Source of the DNA: Candidatus Scalindua arabica
GTDB lineage: Bacteria > Planctomycetota > Brocadiia > Brocadiales > Scalinduaceae
Direction of reading: 5' to 3'
DNA length: 64,000 nucleotides
Assembly (NCBI GenBank): GCA_018263435.1
Contig: JAANXD010000073.1
Coordinates: 1 to 64,000 of the forward strand
The first letter of the stretch is position 1, and each line of letters opens with the position of its first letter. The position numbers and the translations under genes were made by a program. Shown piece after piece: positions 62,911-64,000 of the stretch. The notes beneath the pieces were generated by a model that saw only the letters and a list, made by a program, of their open reading frames with translations, did no database searches and had not been told where the DNA came from.

Positions 62911-62924
62911 GGCATGAGTTTAGC
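62911..62924 (+). promoter_or_regulatory. Sigma-54-type -24/-12 site upstream of the third TPR gene
   Basis: CTTTGGCATGAGTTTAGCGA: GG at 62911-62912, GC at 62923-62924. About 167 bases before the ATG at 63091. Shares GGCAT and TTTAGCG with the site at 57173. The rest of the 62416-63090 spacer shows no gene. Confidence 0.65.
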
Positions 62925-63090
62925 GATATTAACGCTTAACCAATATCCGGCTAAGCATTAACTCTCAATATTCCCAGTACCGGTACGCCATCATATAACC
63001 AGGTCTAGCAGGCTTTTGGTCGAAATGGAAATATCATTGAAGCAACTCTCTATATAGCTTTGCGAATAATAAAATCGAAAACTGATAGAA

Positions 63091-64000
63091 ATGATTGTTG
63101 AAAAAACATACAAAAAGAAGAAGAGAAAGAGGTCTTCACAAGATATTGCCGCAGGAAAAGCAAAGGTAAGCAATACAGACCTGTTTCATGAGGCGTTTAC
63201 ACTTCACAATACCGGGAATCTTGCGAAAGCAGCATCTCTTTACCGTAAGATACTGAAGAATGAACCGAAGCATGTTGATGCAAATTTTCTTCTGGGCACA
63301 CTGAATATACAACAGGGAAAACTCAAACCCGCCACAACGCTCCTTAAGAAGGCAATCTCACTTAAACCTGATCACGTGGCAGCAAGTAACAACCTTGGCA
63401 CCGCACTTCAATCACAAGGCAATTTCAGTGAAGCAGAAGTAATCTATAATAATATAATTGAACGCACACCGGATTACGTTGAAGGACATATCAATCTCGG
63501 CGCCGTGCTCCAGGAACAGGGTAAACTCGATGAGGCAATTAAATGTTATAACCGGGCAATACCACTCAAACCTGACTACGCAGAGGCACACTATAATCTT
63601 GGTAATGCATTGAAGAGAAAGAATGAATTTGATGAGGCTGCAGCGAGCTACAGTCAAGCGATAAAGCTTAACCCTGACTACGTTCAGGCACACAGCAATC
63701 TCGGCACCGTACTCCAGGAACAGGGTAAACTTGTTGAGGCGGTATCAAGTTTCAGAAAAGCAATAGAACTCAAACCGGAATACGCTGAAGCACACAGCAA
63801 CCTCGGCACCGTGCTCCAGGAACAGGGTAAACTTCGTGAAGCCGCAGAGAGTTTTCACCTGGCAGCTGAACTTAACCCAAACCATGCTGAAGTGCACAAC
63901 AATATTGGAACTTTTCTCATGGAACTGGGCAAACCTGACGAAGCGATAGAAAGTTACGAAAAAGCAATAACACTGGAACCAGACCATGCCGAGGCGCATA
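63091..64000 (+). CDS. TPR-rich protein, probable O-GlcNAc transferase-like, runs off the window
   Basis: Open from the ATG at 63091 to the window end with no stop (303 codons seen). A basic leader (MIVEKTYKKKKRKRSSQD) is followed from about residue 33 by eight consecutive 34-residue TPR units with the consensus A-x2-NLG-x2-LQEQGKL-x-EA, for example AHSNLGTVLQEQGKL twice. The leader and TPR type are those of GT41 proteins (SPINDLY/OGT-like); the fragment at 24878 has a similar leader and the matching catalytic part. The catalytic domain would lie beyond the window, so enzyme identity is inference. Confidence 0.8.
   Translation, partial: MIVEKTYKKKKRKRSSQDIAAGKAKVSNTDLFHEAFTLHNTGNLAKAASLYRKILKNEPKHVDANFLLGTLNIQQGKLKPATTLLKKAISLKPDHVAASNNLGTALQSQGNFSEAEVIYNNIIERTPDYVEGHINLGAVLQEQGKLDEAIKCYNRAIPLKPDYAEAHYNLGNALKRKNEFDEAAASYSQAIKLNPDYVQAHSNLGTVLQEQGKLVEAVSSFRKAIELKPEYAEAHSNLGTVLQEQGKLREAAESFHLAAELNPNHAEVHNNIGTFLMELGKPDEAIESYEKAITLEPDHAEAH

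Noticed and set aside
63230-64000. Regular about 102-bp periodicity suggesting a CRISPR or satellite array
   Set aside because: The period is 34 codons and the translation is a clean TPR array, so it is a protein repeat.

Overview
The window looks like a chromosomal piece of an anaerobic, flagellated, two-membrane bacterium, about 40% GC by eye. A diderm envelope is shown by flagellar L- and P-ring genes (flgH, flgI), an ADP-heptose-type heptosyltransferase and WaaP-like core kinases. Rubrerythrin plus flavodoxin points to anaerobic metabolism. The many TPR-glycosyltransferase and O-GlcNAc-transferase-like genes and the abundance of dispersed intergenic repeats would fit Planctomycetota, perhaps anammox-type Brocadiales, but no rRNA is present and this placement is inference only. 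Layout: 1-5.8 kb, minus-strand housekeeping genes (SYLF protein, a decayed exonuclease, ksgA, rubrerythrin, flavodoxin, pdxA, riboflavin synthase, phosphatidylserine decarboxylase). 6-11.1 kb, a lipoprotein and a lipopolysaccharide-core cluster (GT2, a double-domain WaaP-like kinase, GT9). 11.2-12.9 kb, a small toxin-antitoxin area with a RelE-type pair and a HicB whose HicA has been lost. 13-19.7 kb, a TatD-radical SAM fusion, then yraN, rplS, trmD, rpsP, ffh and murA; rimM is missing from its usual place. 19.8-21.4 kb, an islet bounded by a tRNA-Thr gene and a copy of that tRNA's 3' end, containing a MazF/PemK remnant and a DUF6941-like gene. 21.7-27.3 kb, an FMN glutamate-synthase-like protein, a CADD/TenA-like protein, a frameshifted O-GlcNAc-transferase fragment and a PLP aminotransferase. 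27.6-29.2 kb, two lipoproteins. 29.5-44.4 kb, a long flagellar block: fliK-flgD-flgE, flgF-flgG-flgA-flgH, flgI-flgJ-flgN-flgK-flgL-fliW-csrA. 44.7-64 kb, a surface-glycan or protein-glycosylation region with a transglutaminase-like protein, a Gfo/Idh-acetyltransferase fusion, three TPR genes, a decoration cassette (radical SAM, asparagine synthase, deacetylase-like, formyltransferase, methyltransferase), a HepT/MntA pair, further glycosyltransferases and a REP-type transposase element. Two threads run through the right half. First, seven sites with the sigma-54 spacing GG-N10-GC stand upstream of flagellar transcription units, of the transglutaminase gene and of all three TPR genes, so flagellar assembly and glycosylation may be one regulon; csrA and fliW could add post-transcriptional control. 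Second, gene decay is unusually dense in glycan genes: a one-base frameshift, two single-codon nonsense changes (each explained by C to T), and a transposase element that joins two truncated genes. The two internal TPR-glycosyltransferase genes also carry a related inverted-repeat element at the same place, between promoter and start codon.
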